A stretch of 64,000 nt of DNA, taken from NCBI RefSeq assembly GCF_014647915.1, contig NZ_BMQC01000001.1, forward strand, positions 549,914 to 613,913, in the 5' to 3' direction. A program made the position numbers and the translations under genes. This document shows, piece after piece, positions 1-8,808 of the stretch (positions within the stretch are counted from its first letter, which is position 1; every line of letters begins with the position of its first letter). The notes below the pieces were generated by a model. That model had not been told where the DNA came from, did no database searches, and saw only the letters and a program-made list of their open reading frames with translations. The stretch comes from Pilimelia terevasa (GTDB lineage: Bacteria > Actinomycetota > Actinomycetes > Mycobacteriales > Micromonosporaceae).

Positions 1-1
1 C

Positions 2-118
2 AACGCCGCGTCGGTCGCGGTGGCCCGGCGGCTCGGCATGAGGGCCGAGGGCACGACCGACCGGTGGTACGGCGAGACGCTCGCGGTGTTCCGGCTGGGG
101 CGCGCCGCGGCCGGGTAA
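2..118 (+). CDS. GNAT-family N-acetyltransferase, C-terminal end (partial)
   Basis: Only the last 38 residues and the TAA stop are in the window. They contain the segment [13 protein letters not shown], the usual end of a RimJ/RimL-like GNAT acetyltransferase (asparagine, then an amphipathic helix with RLGM), followed by a strand ending LAVFRLGR. The substrate cannot be told from this fragment. It lies just upstream of smpB on the same strand. Confidence 0.6.
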   Translation, partial: NAASVAVARRLGMRAEGTTDRWYGETLAVFRLGRAAAG

Positions 119-213
119 GGTTGCCCGGCGCCGTCGGTCGGGCCGGGCGCGGGTGTGGTGGACAGCGGCGTCGCCGGTGGCGGCGCGGCGTGTGGAGAGG
201 TCGGGTGGGGTCG

Positions 214-690
214 GTGCCGCGGGAGAAGGGGCGCAAGGTCGTCGCCTCGCACAAGCGAGCCCGGCACGACTACGAGATCCTCGACACCTACGAGGCGGGC
301 CTGGCGCTGACCGGGACCGAGGTCAAGTCGCTGCGGGCCGGCCGGGCGTCGCTGGTGGACGCGTTCGCCCAGGACCGGGGCCGGGAGCTGTTCCTGTACG
401 GGATGCACATCCCGGTGTACGACCACGGCACCTGGACCAACCACGAACCGCGCCGCACCCGCAAGCTGCTGCTCAAGCGGCTGGAGATCGACCGGCTGGT
501 CACCCGGGTCCGGGAGAACGGCCTGACGCTGGTCCCCCTCCAGCTCTACTTCTCCGACGGCTGGGCGAAGGTCGAGATCGGACTGGCCCGCGGCAAGAAG
601 GCGTACGACAAGCGACAGGATCTCGCCAAGCGCGACGCGCAGCGGGAGATTTCGCGCGAACTCGGTCGGTACCGCAAAGGTATGCGTTGA
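214..690 (+). CDS. smpB: SsrA-binding protein SmpB
   Basis: SmpB binds the tRNA-like domain of tmRNA and delivers it to stalled ribosomes (trans-translation). The 158-aa protein has the family signatures [12 protein letters not shown] near the N-terminus (here [16 protein letters not shown]), [31 protein letters not shown] and the basic tail [15 protein letters not shown] chose GTG 214 because MPREKGRK aligns with the MAKEKGRK-type start of actinomycete SmpB; GTG 205 is in frame and also follows a GGAGAGG site. The tmRNA gene lies 1.4 kb downstream, the usual pairing. Confidence 0.96.
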   Translation: MPREKGRKVVASHKRARHDYEILDTYEAGLALTGTEVKSLRAGRASLVDAFAQDRGRELFLYGMHIPVYDHGTWTNHEPRRTRKLLLKRLEIDRLVTRVRENGLTLVPLQLYFSDGWAKVEIGLARGKKAYDKRQDLAKRDAQREISRELGRYRKGMR

Positions 691-706
691 CATCTATGCT
701 GGGCGG

Positions 707-2098
707 ATGGCGGAGATTGTCATCGACACCCCGCTCCGGCACCCGCCGGAGCGGGTCTGGCGGGCACTGACGGAGCCGTCGGCGCTCAGCGCCTGGTTCA
801 TGGCCACGGACTTCCGGGCCGTGCCGGACGCCACGTTCACCCTCACGCCGCACGGCCTGGACGGCTTCGACGGGCCGATCGCCGGCCAGGTCCGGCAGCT
901 CATCGAGGGCCGGCTGCTCGTCGTCTCCTGGCAGGAGGCCGAGGCGCAGTCCAGCGTGACCTGGGAGATCGTACCCACGGCCGAAGGCTGCCAGCTCACC
1001 ATGCGGCAGAACGGCTTCTTCGGCGTCCAGGGCTCGCGGCGGCGGCGCCGGCTGCGGCGCACCTACGCGCTGCTGCTGCAGACCCGCCTGCCGGCGATGC
1101 TCGACCGCCTCGCCGAGGACGTGACCGCGCCCGTCCCGGTGTGGGCCGGCGCCGCGCCCGGCTGGCCCGACGCCTCCGAGCTGGACGCCGTACCGGCCGT
1201 CGACCCGACGACCGGCGGCTGGTCGGGCCACCAGGAGTGGGCGGGGCCGACCGGGTGGGCCGGAGCGGGTGAGGAGAGCGGGCCGGGCGGGTCCGCCGAC
1301 GCACCGCCCCCGCCCCTGGTCCCGGTCGCGCCGCCGGAGGTACGCCGCGAGCGCCGCCGGTACGCGGTGGCCGGCGCCAGCGTCGGCGCCGTCCTGGCCG
1401 TGTCGGCCACCGCGGGCGCGCTGTACGTGGCGTCCCCCGGCTTCCTCAGCAACCTGGGGGCGGCCGCGCGCACCGACCGCGGCGCCGTGGTGGGCTCCGG
1501 CGGCGTGGGCCGCGCGGAGGTCGCCGACGGCCGCGCCGCGGCCCCGTCGCCGACCGCGGGGACACCCGTCGCCGTCCCGACCCCCGCCGCCGGTACCGGC
1601 GGCCGGCCAGGCGCGACGACGCCGCCCGCGCGCCCCGGCGGCGGCTCCGGCGGCCGGCCGGGCGGCGGCAACCCGGGCGGGGGCGGCAACCCCGGCGGCG
1701 GGGACGGCGCCGGCAGGCCCGCCTGGACCGCCGCGTACCGGATCACCGGCCGCAAGACCGAGGTCCTGGTAGGCAACGGCAGTGACACCCCGGCCAAGGG
1801 CTGGCGGGTCGTCATCACGGTCCCCGACGGGGTCTCGGTCGACGACGTGCGCGGCGCCGACTACACCGAGGACGGCGACCGGGTGGAGTTCCGGGCCGAG
1901 AGCGGCCGGGCCGTACCACCGCACGAGGCGGTCTCGTTCCGGTTCAAGTTCCGCGGCCGCGAGTGGGACATCCACTCGTGTGCGGTCAACGGGGTCCGGT
2001 GCCAGGCGGGGGACGGTGGAATAATCGTTGACCGCACGCGTTACGCTGGAGACAACATGCGCCGACCCCAACCCAACATGCGCCAACCCAGGGGGTGA
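707..2098 (+). CDS. SRPBCC/AHSA1-like protein with a membrane anchor and C-terminal CBM-like domain
   Basis: 463 aa with three parts. Residues 1-140 look like an AHSA1/SRPBCC hydrophobic-ligand fold (start EIVIDTPLRHPPERVWRALTEP). Residues about 220-250 are a basic-flanked membrane segment (RRERRRYAVAGASVGAVLAV). A Pro/Gly-rich linker follows, then a beta-rich domain from about residue 340 (WTAAYRITGRKTEVLVGN, ending with a cysteine pair around SCAVNGVRC) that resembles a family 2 carbohydrate-binding module. The final 30 residues are translated through the likely ssrA promoter and the stop codon lies inside the tmRNA acceptor stem. Function is unknown; the topology suggests a cytoplasmic ligand domain and an external wall- or sugar-binding domain. 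Confidence 0.8.
   Translation: MAEIVIDTPLRHPPERVWRALTEPSALSAWFMATDFRAVPDATFTLTPHGLDGFDGPIAGQVRQLIEGRLLVVSWQEAEAQSSVTWEIVPTAEGCQLTMRQNGFFGVQGSRRRRRLRRTYALLLQTRLPAMLDRLAEDVTAPVPVWAGAAPGWPDASELDAVPAVDPTTGGWSGHQEWAGPTGWAGAGEESGPGGSADAPPPPLVPVAPPEVRRERRRYAVAGASVGAVLAVSATAGALYVASPGFLSNLGAAARTDRGAVVGSGGVGRAEVADGRAAAPSPTAGTPVAVPTPAAGTGGRPGATTPPARPGGGSGGRPGGGNPGGGGNPGGGDGAGRPAWTAAYRITGRKTEVLVGNGSDTPAKGWRVVITVPDGVSVDDVRGADYTEDGDRVEFRAESGRAVPPHEAVSFRFKFRGREWDIHSCAVNGVRCQAGDGGIIVDRTRYAGDNMRRPQPNMRQPRG
2028..2058 (+). promoter_or_regulatory. Possible ssrA promoter
   Basis: TTGACC at 2028-2033 and CAACAT at 2053-2058 are separated by 19 nt and would start transcription about 25 nt before mature tmRNA. The elements lie inside the 3' end of the preceding coding region. 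The -10 match is weak, so this is tentative. Confidence 0.3.
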
Positions 2099-2463
2099 CT
2101 GGTTTCGACTTCGTTCGTGGAGACAGGGGAAGCGAGCCGAGGAAGCCGACGTCGTCTCGTGAATCGGTCGTCGGAACTTTATAAGCGCCAAGCCTAGTGC
2201 TCAGCGCTTCGCTCTCGCCGCCTGAGTGGTGTAGAGCGAGCTGTCGGTCTGGGATCGCCTTCGGCCCAGTTGCCGGCATCATTGAGAAGGCTGGCCAACA
2301 CGCCCCGGTCGCGGGGGCGTCGCGGTGAGATCAATCTGCGACTGGGCCCGTCACACCAACTTGCTCGCGTGAGCGGTGGGGCCGAGTAGAGACATAGCGA
2401 GCTGCGCTCGGAGAAGCCCTGACGAAGCAACGAAGGACCCGGGTTCGATTCCCGGCACCTCCA
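2091..2463 (+). ncRNA. ssrA: Transfer-messenger RNA (tmRNA)
   Basis: The 5' end GGGGGTGACTGGTTTCGAC is the conserved tmRNA start, and GGGGGTG pairs with CACCTCC at 2456-2462 to form the acceptor stem. A T-arm with GGTTCGATTCC lies just before it. The tag frame begins GCC at 2187 after ATAAGC and reads AKPSAQRFALAA, stopping at TGA 2223-2225. The ALAA end is the usual degradation signal. CCA is not encoded. The first 8 nt overlap the stop region of the upstream gene. Confidence 0.96.
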
Positions 2464-2472
2464 CCCCTGAAC

Positions 2473-2514
2473 GTGCAGCGGGGCGGTCCCACACCTGGGG
2501 CCGCCCCGCTGCAC
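2473..2514 (+). terminator. Hairpin terminator after ssrA
   Basis: A 14-bp perfect stem (2473-2486 with 2501-2514) continues inward with TCCC/GGGG pairing around a six-base loop. There is no U-run, as is common for actinomycete terminators. Confidence 0.75.
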
Positions 2515-2557
2515 GCGTGCGGACACCGGGAACGCCGGGGTTCCCGGGAGAGTCGAA

Positions 2558-3544
2558 GTGGGTATGGCGCGACCCGTGGTGATGACGAGACGAGCGGCCC
2601 GCGGGCGGTACGCCCTCCCGGCGACGGCCCTGCTGACGATGCTGACCATGGGTTGCGTGGCACCCGCCGACCAGGCCGCCCCGGGCGGCCCGACGGGCGG
2701 GGCCAGCACCGGCCCTTCGGCCACCCCGACCGCGAACACCCCCGCCGCCCGCGCGGCGGCCCTCGTGGCCGGCTGGCGTGCCGGCCCCGGCCCCGGCGCG
2801 TGGCGCGGCGGCTTCGTCCCGCTGGAAGGGTTGAGCGTCCCCCCGCCGAACGTCGCCTTCACGCCGGCGACCCGGGCCGCCTTCGACGCCGGCCGGTACA
2901 CCTTCACCGGCGCGCTCCCGTCGGCGGCCCCGGTCCAGCGCGACAAGATCACCTTCCACCAGGGCGGTGTCCAGGACGTCGACGTCGTCCCGGCCGCCGA
3001 GGCGTACCGGCAGCTCTCCACGGGCGGGTCGCCTGACTGCGGCACCTTCGACAAGGCGGTGCTGCCCGAGAGCCCCGCCCCCTGCCAGCCGTTGACCATC
3101 ACCGGGGTCCGGTACGGCCTCGTCGACCTGCGCACCAGCCGCGGCACCGCCGCCGTCCCGGCGTGGCGCTTCACCGTCACCGAGCTGGGCGGCGAGGTCG
3201 CCCGGGTGGCGGTCGCCCCGTCGGCGGTCACGGCCGTACCCGAGGTGCCCACCGGCCCGCCGCCGGCGGAGCTGATGCCCGTGGCCCAGGTGGTGGCCAT
3301 CGACGGCGCGCAGGTGACGTACCTCGCCGAAGGCACCGCCTGCGACCGGGACGTGCGCCCGTTCGTCGCCCAGGAGGCCGACGTCGTGGTCCTCGGCGCC
3401 ACCGCCACCCGCGGCAGCGGCACGTGCAGCCGGCAGCTCGTCACCCACCGGGTGACCGGGACGCTGACCCAGGCGCTCGCCGAGCGGGCCGTCCTGGACG
3501 CGCACAGCGGGCGTCTGCTGACGCCGGGGCGCCGCGTCGGCTGA
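2558..3544 (+). CDS. Putative lipoprotein of unknown function
   Basis: 328 aa. The N-terminus is basic (TRRAARGRYALP), followed by a hydrophobic stretch and the lipobox LTMGC, so Cys33 should be lipidated and the protein held on the outer face of the membrane. After a Pro/Ala/Thr spacer comes a globular region with a few cysteines, which may pair outside the cell. I recognise no catalytic motif. Start GTG 2558 sits 7 nt after a GGGAG site; the ATG at 2564 is the alternative. It is probably monocistronic, being preceded by the ssrA terminator. Confidence 0.8.
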   Translation: MGMARPVVMTRRAARGRYALPATALLTMLTMGCVAPADQAAPGGPTGGASTGPSATPTANTPAARAAALVAGWRAGPGPGAWRGGFVPLEGLSVPPPNVAFTPATRAAFDAGRYTFTGALPSAAPVQRDKITFHQGGVQDVDVVPAAEAYRQLSTGGSPDCGTFDKAVLPESPAPCQPLTITGVRYGLVDLRTSRGTAAVPAWRFTVTELGGEVARVAVAPSAVTAVPEVPTGPPPAELMPVAQVVAIDGAQVTYLAEGTACDRDVRPFVAQEADVVVLGATATRGSGTCSRQLVTHRVTGTLTQALAERAVLDAHSGRLLTPGRRVG

Positions 3545-3682
3545 GCCGCCCGACCCCCGCCGGCCGGCCCTGGAGGGCCGGCCCGTCGGCTGGCGCCGGG
3601 CGGCCGCCGGGGCGCGGCGTCCGGGGGCGGGGGAGGCGTCCCGGGAACACGATCGGCGCCGCACGCCACCCGGCCGGCAGGC

Positions 3683-3688
3683 TATGGT
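3683..3688 (+). promoter_or_regulatory. -10 box TATGGT of a probable leaderless promoter
   Basis: TATGGT ends 7 nt before ATG 3696, so transcription should begin at or next to the start codon. No Shine-Dalgarno sequence precedes this ATG. Confidence 0.5.
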
Positions 3689-3695
3689 GCGTGGC

Positions 3696-4046
3696 ATGGC
3701 TCTGAGTGCGCGGATGGTGACCATCGACTGCCGGGACCCGCGGTCGCTCGCGGCATTCTGGACGGCCGCGACCGGGTACGCCGTCGCCGGTGACCACGAC
3801 GGCTTCGTCCTGCTGGCGCCGGCGGCCGGCGACGGGGTCCGCATCGGCCTGCAACAGGTGCCCGAACCCCGCGCGGGCAAGAACCGGGTCCACATCGACT
3901 TCCATGCCGACGATCGCGCCGCCGAGCTGGCCCGGCTGGCGGCACTGGGCGCCACCGTGCACGGCGCGCACTCCGTACCGGGCCTGAGCTGGACCGTCGT
4001 CACCGACCCCGAGGGCAACGAGTTCTGCGTCGCCCAGGGCGACTAG
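3696..4046 (+). CDS. VOC-family (glyoxalase-like) protein
   Basis: 116 aa, a single vicinal-oxygen-chelate module: MVTIDCRDPRSLAAFWTAATGY at the N-terminus, VHIDFHADD in the middle and VVTDPEGNEFCVAQ at the C-terminus, the classic last strand of this fold. Metal dependence and substrate cannot be inferred. I preferred ATG 3696 to ATG 3684 because of the -10 box 7 nt upstream. The next gene starts 8 nt after its stop, so the two are probably cotranscribed. Confidence 0.85.
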   Translation: MALSARMVTIDCRDPRSLAAFWTAATGYAVAGDHDGFVLLAPAAGDGVRIGLQQVPEPRAGKNRVHIDFHADDRAAELARLAALGATVHGAHSVPGLSWTVVTDPEGNEFCVAQGD

Positions 4047-4054
4047 GGGCGCCG

Positions 4055-4636
4055 GTGGAGCAGCCGCGCGTCGGACGCCGGATGGAGTCGCTGACCGGGC
4101 GTCTCCTCGTCGCCGCGCCCGCGTTGAAGGACCCGAACTTCGACCGTACGGTCGTGATGCTCGTCGCCCACGAGGACGACGGCGCCCTCGGTGTCGTCCT
4201 CAACCGCGCCACCGAGGTACCGGTGGGGGAGGTGCTGGACGGCTGGGACGGCCTGGCCATCGAGCCCGGCGTGCTGTTCGAGGGCGGCCCGGTCCAGCCG
4301 GACTCGGCGATCTGCCTGGCCCGGACCCGCCCCGAGGCCCCGATGCCGCCCGGGTTCCAGCAGGTCAGCGGCGCGGTCGGGACGGTGGACCTGTCGGCGG
4401 ACCCGGCGGCGCTCATCGGGGCCCTGGTCGGGATCCGGGTCTTCGCCGGCTACTCGGGCTGGTCAGCGGGCCAGGTGGAGGAGGAGATCGCCGAAGGCTC
4501 GTGGTTCGTCCTCGACGCCCTGCCGGGCGATCCGCTGGCCGGGCGCCCGGACGACCTGTGGCCGATGGTCCTGCGCCGGCAGGGCGGAATGCTGGCGGCG
4601 GTGGCGCACTTCCCCGCCGACCCGGCGGCGAACTGA
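4055..4636 (+). CDS. YqgE/AlgH family protein (UPF0301)
   Basis: 193 aa with the family landmarks GRLLVAAPALKDPNFDRTVVMLVAHEDDGALGVVLNR, split here over one beta sheet, then FEGGPVQPD and FAGYSGWSAGQVEEEI. The biochemical role of this widespread family is not settled. GTG 4055 follows AGGGGC closely; ATG 4082 (MESLTGRLL) is a possible shorter start. It probably forms an operon with the VOC gene. Confidence 0.9.
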   Translation: MEQPRVGRRMESLTGRLLVAAPALKDPNFDRTVVMLVAHEDDGALGVVLNRATEVPVGEVLDGWDGLAIEPGVLFEGGPVQPDSAICLARTRPEAPMPPGFQQVSGAVGTVDLSADPAALIGALVGIRVFAGYSGWSAGQVEEEIAEGSWFVLDALPGDPLAGRPDDLWPMVLRRQGGMLAAVAHFPADPAAN

Positions 4637-4674
4637 TCCGCGCACCCCTGCCACGCGCGGTGCCGGCAGGTGTG

Positions 4675-4680
4675 TACTAT
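4675..4680 (+). promoter_or_regulatory. -10 box TACTAT for tRNA-Ala
   Basis: TACTAT lies about 32 nt before the tRNA and is the only AT-rich hexamer there. No good -35 is visible. Confidence 0.45.
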
Positions 4681-4711
4681 TTCCGAGTGCCCGCGAGAGC
4701 GGGGACGAGCT

Positions 4712-4784
4712 GGGGCCGTGGCGCAGCTGGTAGCGCACCACACTGGCAGTGTGGGGGTCAGGGGTTCGAGTCCCCTCGGCTCCA
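4712..4784 (+). tRNA. tRNA-Ala (anticodon GGC)
   Basis: A complete cloverleaf: acceptor GGGGCCG pairs with CGGCTCC, the anticodon stem CACAC encloses loop TGGCAGT-like sequence with anticodon GGC, and the T-arm contains GGGTTCGAGTCCC. Discriminator A4784; CCA is not encoded. Confidence 0.95.
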
Positions 4785-4804
4785 CCCAGACGAGACAGCG
4801 GGCT

Positions 4805-4845
4805 GACGCCCTGGTCGACGGCACTCCGCCGCAGACCAGGGCGTC
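4805..4845 (+). terminator. Hairpin terminator after tRNA-Ala
   Basis: GACGCCCTGGTC (4805-4816) pairs perfectly with GACCAGGGCGTC (4834-4845) around a 17-nt loop, 20 nt after the tRNA, followed by a short T-containing tract. Confidence 0.75.
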
Positions 4846-5066
4846 GACTGTTTCCGGTCGCCGCGTGCGTCGGCGGTCGATCTGACCGCCGGTCCGCCCC
4901 GCCGTCGGCAGCCAGGGCGCGGACCTGCGGGAGCACCTCCGCCTTCGATGTGGACCGCGGCACCGGTTGGCGCGCCGGGCTGTCGGATTTGCGACTGCGA
5001 TCTACGGATGCCGCCTGTTACCTTCCGGTCGCGGGCGGGACGCCTGCGGGATTTCCGGGGGCGGCA

Positions 5067-6620
5067 ATGGTGGTGTACGGCAGGCGGGCGCTTCTCGGCC
5101 TCGCGGTCGCCGGGACGGGCGTCGGGGCGGCGGCCGCGCTCCTCACCCGTCCGACCTCGACGGTGGCCCAGGTCCGCGACGTCGCGCACGACGACGACGC
5201 CGCGCCCGCGCCGCGCCGGCCCTCCGCCGCGGGCCAGGCCCACGTGCGGGAGGAGAACGCCCGCGCCGGTTCGGACGGCTGGCGGCACACCCGCGGCCTG
5301 CGGCCGAGCGACGACATCGGCCACCAGGTCCAGGGCTACGCCGACGCCTCCAGCGTCGCGCCCGGTGGCACGATCAGCTTCCACGTCTCGGCGCGCACGG
5401 ACCGCGAGTGCCGGATCGAGGTGTACCGGCTCGGCCACTACGGCGGGCGCGGCGGCCGGCTGATGCAGCTCCGGGCGGGCGTGCCGGTGGCGCTCCGGCC
5501 GGCGCCCGCCAACCCGGACCGCCGCCGGTCGGTCGCGTGCCGGTGGCCGGCGTCGTGGCGGCTCGCGGTGCCCCGCACCTGGCCGTCCGGCCTGTACGTC
5601 GCGGTGTTCGCCACCGGTACGCACCGGGCGGCGGCGCCCTTCGTCGTGCGGGACCCGCAGCGGGCCGCCGCCCTGTGCGTCGTGGTGCCCACGGCCACCT
5701 ACCAGGCGTACAACCTCTGGCCCGACGACCGGGTGCGCGGCCGCAGCCTGTACCGGGGGGTCGACGCGGCGGGCGCCTTCACCCCCGGGGGCCGCGCGGC
5801 CTACGTCTCGTTCGACCGGCCGTACCGGGGCGAGGGCCTGCCGTTCCGGTTCGGCGACGACGTCGAGTTCGTCCGGTGGGGGGAGGAGGCCGGGTACGAC
5901 CTGGCGTACGCCACGAGCGAGGACCTGCACCGGGGCCGGGTGGACGTGCGGCGGTACCGGGGGCTGGTCTTCTCGGGTCACGACGAGTACTGGACGGCGC
6001 CCATGCGGCGGCGGGTGGAGGAGGCCGTCGCCGACGGGACGAGCCTGGCGTTCCTGTCGGCGAACAACATCTACTGGCACGTGCGGCTGGTGCCGGCCGC
6101 GGTCGACGCCGGGCGCGCCGACCGGGTCGTCGGCTGCGCGAAGTCGGTGGACGACCCGGGTCGCGGCCACGGTGCGGCGACGGGCAAGTGGCGGCAGGCC
6201 GCGCCCGCGCCGGCCGAGCCGGAGCAGCGGCTGACCGGCACGCAGTACCGCAGCGTCGTGCGGGGCGCGGCGCCGCTGGTGGTCCGCGCGGCCCGGCACT
6301 GGCTGTGGCGCGACTGCGGGGTGCGCGCGGGCACCCGGATCCCGCACGTGGTGGTCGGCGAGGCCGACAGCTTCGACGAGCGGGTGGGGGTGGCGCGGTC
6401 GGCGCGGCACACCCTGGTCTCGGCCTCGCCGTACCCGGGGCCGTCCGGCCGACGGTGGACGCAGCACACGAGCGTCCGGGAGCTGGCCAACGGCGCGGTG
6501 GTCTTCACGGCGGGGACGTTCGGCTGGACGCGGGCGCTGGGCCCCGGGCGGTTCGGGGACCCGCGGATCCAGCAGGCGACGCGCAACCTGCTCGACCGCA
6601 TCTGCCTCGGCCCGGCCTGA
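5067..6620 (+). CDS. Exported protein with N,N-dimethylformamidase beta-subunit-like domain
   Basis: 517 aa. The N-terminus GRRALLGLAVAG is a twin-arginine-type signal, so Tat export is likely. The body has the segments DASSVAPGGTISFHVS, YRLGHYGG, PTATYQAYNLWPDD, FSGHDEYWT and FLSANNIYWHVR, typical of the C-terminal domain of the dimethylformamidase large subunit, which is widespread in actinomycete secreted proteins of unknown substrate. ATG 5067 was chosen because it begins the signal peptide; longer in-frame extensions run back through the tRNA. No small DMFase subunit is adjacent, so formamide hydrolysis is not implied. Confidence 0.85.
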   Translation: MVVYGRRALLGLAVAGTGVGAAAALLTRPTSTVAQVRDVAHDDDAAPAPRRPSAAGQAHVREENARAGSDGWRHTRGLRPSDDIGHQVQGYADASSVAPGGTISFHVSARTDRECRIEVYRLGHYGGRGGRLMQLRAGVPVALRPAPANPDRRRSVACRWPASWRLAVPRTWPSGLYVAVFATGTHRAAAPFVVRDPQRAAALCVVVPTATYQAYNLWPDDRVRGRSLYRGVDAAGAFTPGGRAAYVSFDRPYRGEGLPFRFGDDVEFVRWGEEAGYDLAYATSEDLHRGRVDVRRYRGLVFSGHDEYWTAPMRRRVEEAVADGTSLAFLSANNIYWHVRLVPAAVDAGRADRVVGCAKSVDDPGRGHGAATGKWRQAAPAPAEPEQRLTGTQYRSVVRGAAPLVVRAARHWLWRDCGVRAGTRIPHVVVGEADSFDERVGVARSARHTLVSASPYPGPSGRRWTQHTSVRELANGAVVFTAGTFGWTRALGPGRFGDPRIQQATRNLLDRICLGPA

Positions 6621-6820
6621 TCCGCGGCCGGCGGGGCGCCGGTCGCCTCCCACGCGCGAGGCGAATTGTCGGTCCTTCGGCGGGGCGGTGCCGGTGAGCT
6701 GGCCGCATTCCCGGCAAGTCGGCGCGGACGACCTACTTATCGATGACGGTAACTCCCCTGGCGTCGGCTGGATCGGTAGCCTTTGACTGCGAAAACAATC
6801 CTGTGGGGAAGGAAGTACCG

Positions 6821-8182
6821 ATGCGGACGCGGTCGCTCGGACACGCCCTGGTCACGCTGGCCGTGACCGCCGCGGTGGTCGGCCCGATGACCGCCTCGGC
6901 CGCGCCGACCCAGGCGGAGGTCGCCCTCCACCTCGCCGGCACGACCGTCGCGGTCGGCGGCCCCGCGAAGACGCTGACCCTCGGCGTGGACACCCGCGGC
7001 AGGTTCGTGACCCTCGCGCAGGCCGTGGTGACGTTCGAGTTCCGCCGCGCCGCCGCGGCGCTGCGGCTGGCCGCGGTCGACGGCGGGTGGAAGTCCTGCA
7101 CCCCCGGCCCGGGCCGGCTGGTGTGCGTGCTGCCCGCGGACTGGGACCTGTACGGCGACCGCGACGTCCTGCCCGCCGTGGCCGTGACGGCGCCGGCCGG
7201 CGCGCCGGTCGGCGGTACGGCCGCGGTCGCGGCGACGCTGACCGACCGGGGCATCGGCAGCGTGACCACGGCGGCGAAGGTCCGGCTCACCGAACACCTC
7301 GCGCTCGCCGTCGGGGTCGACGAGGAGGTCGCGGCGGCACCGGACAGCGGGTTCAGCCGCACGCTCGTGGTGCGCAACAACGGGCGCAAGCCGATCGCCG
7401 GGCTGGTGGCCGAGTTCGACGGCAGCTACAACGTCGACTCGGCGGAGACCAGCTTCCGCAACTGCCGGTACGACGAGGACGGGTACCTGCTGAGCTGCTC
7501 CTTCGACAGGGTCCTGGCGCCGGGCCGCAGCTACCGGGCGGTGGTGCCGATGTGGGTGGACGGCGCCGCGCACGCGCCCGGGCGGCAGTTGAGCCGGGTC
7601 ACCTGGCTGACGGCCGCCGAGGCGGCCGACGAGCAGTCCCCGGCGGTGGGCGCCGCCCCCGGCACCGGCCCCGAACTGGTCCTGGCGGAGGTGACCGGCC
7701 CGGCGCCGCGGACCCGCGCGGGCGACGCGGGCGCCCCGGCCCACGTGTCCCGGACGCACGTGACGGTCACCGGCCGGCACGGCGCCGACGTGGCGGTCGT
7801 GGGCTCGGCCGTGCCCGGCCGGGTGGGGCGCACGGTCGACCTGACGGTGACGCTGGCCAACCACGGTCCGGCGGACCTGGAGACGCTGACCGACGACGCG
7901 GCGGTCGCGGCCGTCGACGTGACGCTGCCGGCCGGCGTGACGCTGGTGGAGGAGCCCGAGGCGTTCTGCGAGACGCGCGACACCGGCGCGTACCGCTGTT
8001 ACAGCGCCGAGCCGGTGCTGGCGGCCGGGGACATCGAGGAGATCGTCTTCACGGTCCGGGTGGACGCGCTGGTGGGCGACGGCGGGGGCCGGGCGGTGCT
8101 GGTCACCGACGACCCCGACCTGGTGCTGCACCAGGACCTGGACTCGATCAACGACGTCGGTTCGCTGGTGGTCACCGGATAG
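6821..8182 (+). CDS. Secreted protein with Ig-like/DUF11-like repeats
   Basis: 453 aa. The start ATG 6821 follows the strong ribosome site GGGGAAGGAAG. A signal peptide ends near ASA|APTQAE. The remainder is beta-rich, in three modules; the last (VVGSAVPGRVGRTVDLTVTLANHGPADLETL) is typical of DUF11/CARDB-like domains that follow other surface modules. Paired cysteines (SFRNCRYDEDGYLLSCSF and FCETRDTGAYRCYS) suggest disulfides. There is no anchoring motif, so it is probably released or loosely surface-bound. Specific function unknown. Confidence 0.8.
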   Translation: MRTRSLGHALVTLAVTAAVVGPMTASAAPTQAEVALHLAGTTVAVGGPAKTLTLGVDTRGRFVTLAQAVVTFEFRRAAAALRLAAVDGGWKSCTPGPGRLVCVLPADWDLYGDRDVLPAVAVTAPAGAPVGGTAAVAATLTDRGIGSVTTAAKVRLTEHLALAVGVDEEVAAAPDSGFSRTLVVRNNGRKPIAGLVAEFDGSYNVDSAETSFRNCRYDEDGYLLSCSFDRVLAPGRSYRAVVPMWVDGAAHAPGRQLSRVTWLTAAEAADEQSPAVGAAPGTGPELVLAEVTGPAPRTRAGDAGAPAHVSRTHVTVTGRHGADVAVVGSAVPGRVGRTVDLTVTLANHGPADLETLTDDAAVAAVDVTLPAGVTLVEEPEAFCETRDTGAYRCYSAEPVLAAGDIEEIVFTVRVDALVGDGGGRAVLVTDDPDLVLHQDLDSINDVGSLVVTG

Positions 8183-8256
8183 CGCCGTCTGGGGCGTTTG
8201 TCCCGCCGGTACCGGGGCATCCGGTGAGGGTCTTCCGATCCCGGGTGAGGTAGGAC

Positions 8257-8742
8257 ATGCGCGACGCGCCGCACGGCGCCCGGCCGGCCGTCCGGCGTAC
8301 CACCGTCGGCGCGGCCGCGCTGCTGCTCGCCCTGGGGGTGGCCGGCTTCGTGCCCGGGGCGACCGAGAACCTGGACCGGATGACGCTCACCGGCCCGGAC
8401 TCGGCGGCGATGCTGTTCGGGCTGTTCCCCGTCTCGGTCCTGCACAACGTGCTGCACCTGCTCGTGGGACTGGTCGGGCTGATGGCCGGCCGGGAGCGGT
8501 ACGCGCCGCGGTACTTCCTGCTCGGGGCCGGCGGGCTGGCGGTCCTGGCCGGGGTGTGGGGGCTGGTGGTGCCCGATGGGGCAGCGGCCAACGTCCTGCC
8601 GTCGAATGTTCCCGCGGATCTGCTCCACCTGGGCCTCGGACTGGGCATGGTGGGGGTGGGCCGAACCGCGGAGCGGCCGTATGCGGCGCTCGCGCGGCGA
8701 CCCGCCGCGGCGCCCGCGCGGAACCGGGCGGAGCCGGGGTGA
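8257..8742 (+). CDS. DUF4383 membrane protein
   Basis: 161 aa with four predicted membrane helices: [39 protein letters not shown] (carrying the family-typical NxxH motif), [19 protein letters not shown] and the C-terminal [14 protein letters not shown]. This DUF4383 pattern is common in actinobacteria and its function is unknown. Start ATG 8257 follows GAGGTAGGA. Confidence 0.85.
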   Translation: MRDAPHGARPAVRRTTVGAAALLLALGVAGFVPGATENLDRMTLTGPDSAAMLFGLFPVSVLHNVLHLLVGLVGLMAGRERYAPRYFLLGAGGLAVLAGVWGLVVPDGAAANVLPSNVPADLLHLGLGLGMVGVGRTAERPYAALARRPAAAPARNRAEPG

Positions 8743-8793
8743 GACGACGCGCCCTGGTTCCCACCCCGTGCCGCCGGGGGACCCCTGGCGGGC

Positions 8794-8799
8794 TATCCT
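8794..8799 (+). promoter_or_regulatory. -10 box TATCCT upstream of ctaD
   Basis: TATCCT is the best -10 candidate in the 157-nt gap before ctaD and would give a leader of roughly 95 nt. No convincing -35 is visible. Confidence 0.4.
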
Positions 8800-8808
8800 G
8801 CGTCGTCA

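Noticed and set aside
500..2191. Long minus-strand open frame opposite the SRPBCC gene
   Set aside because: Composition is Arg/Gly/Ala repeats without domains; the plus strand has clear domains and smpB/ssrA context. It is a high-GC shadow.
4749..5066. N-terminal extension of the dimethylformamidase-like protein
   Set aside because: The extension reads through tRNA-Ala and its terminator; the signal peptide begins at ATG 5067.
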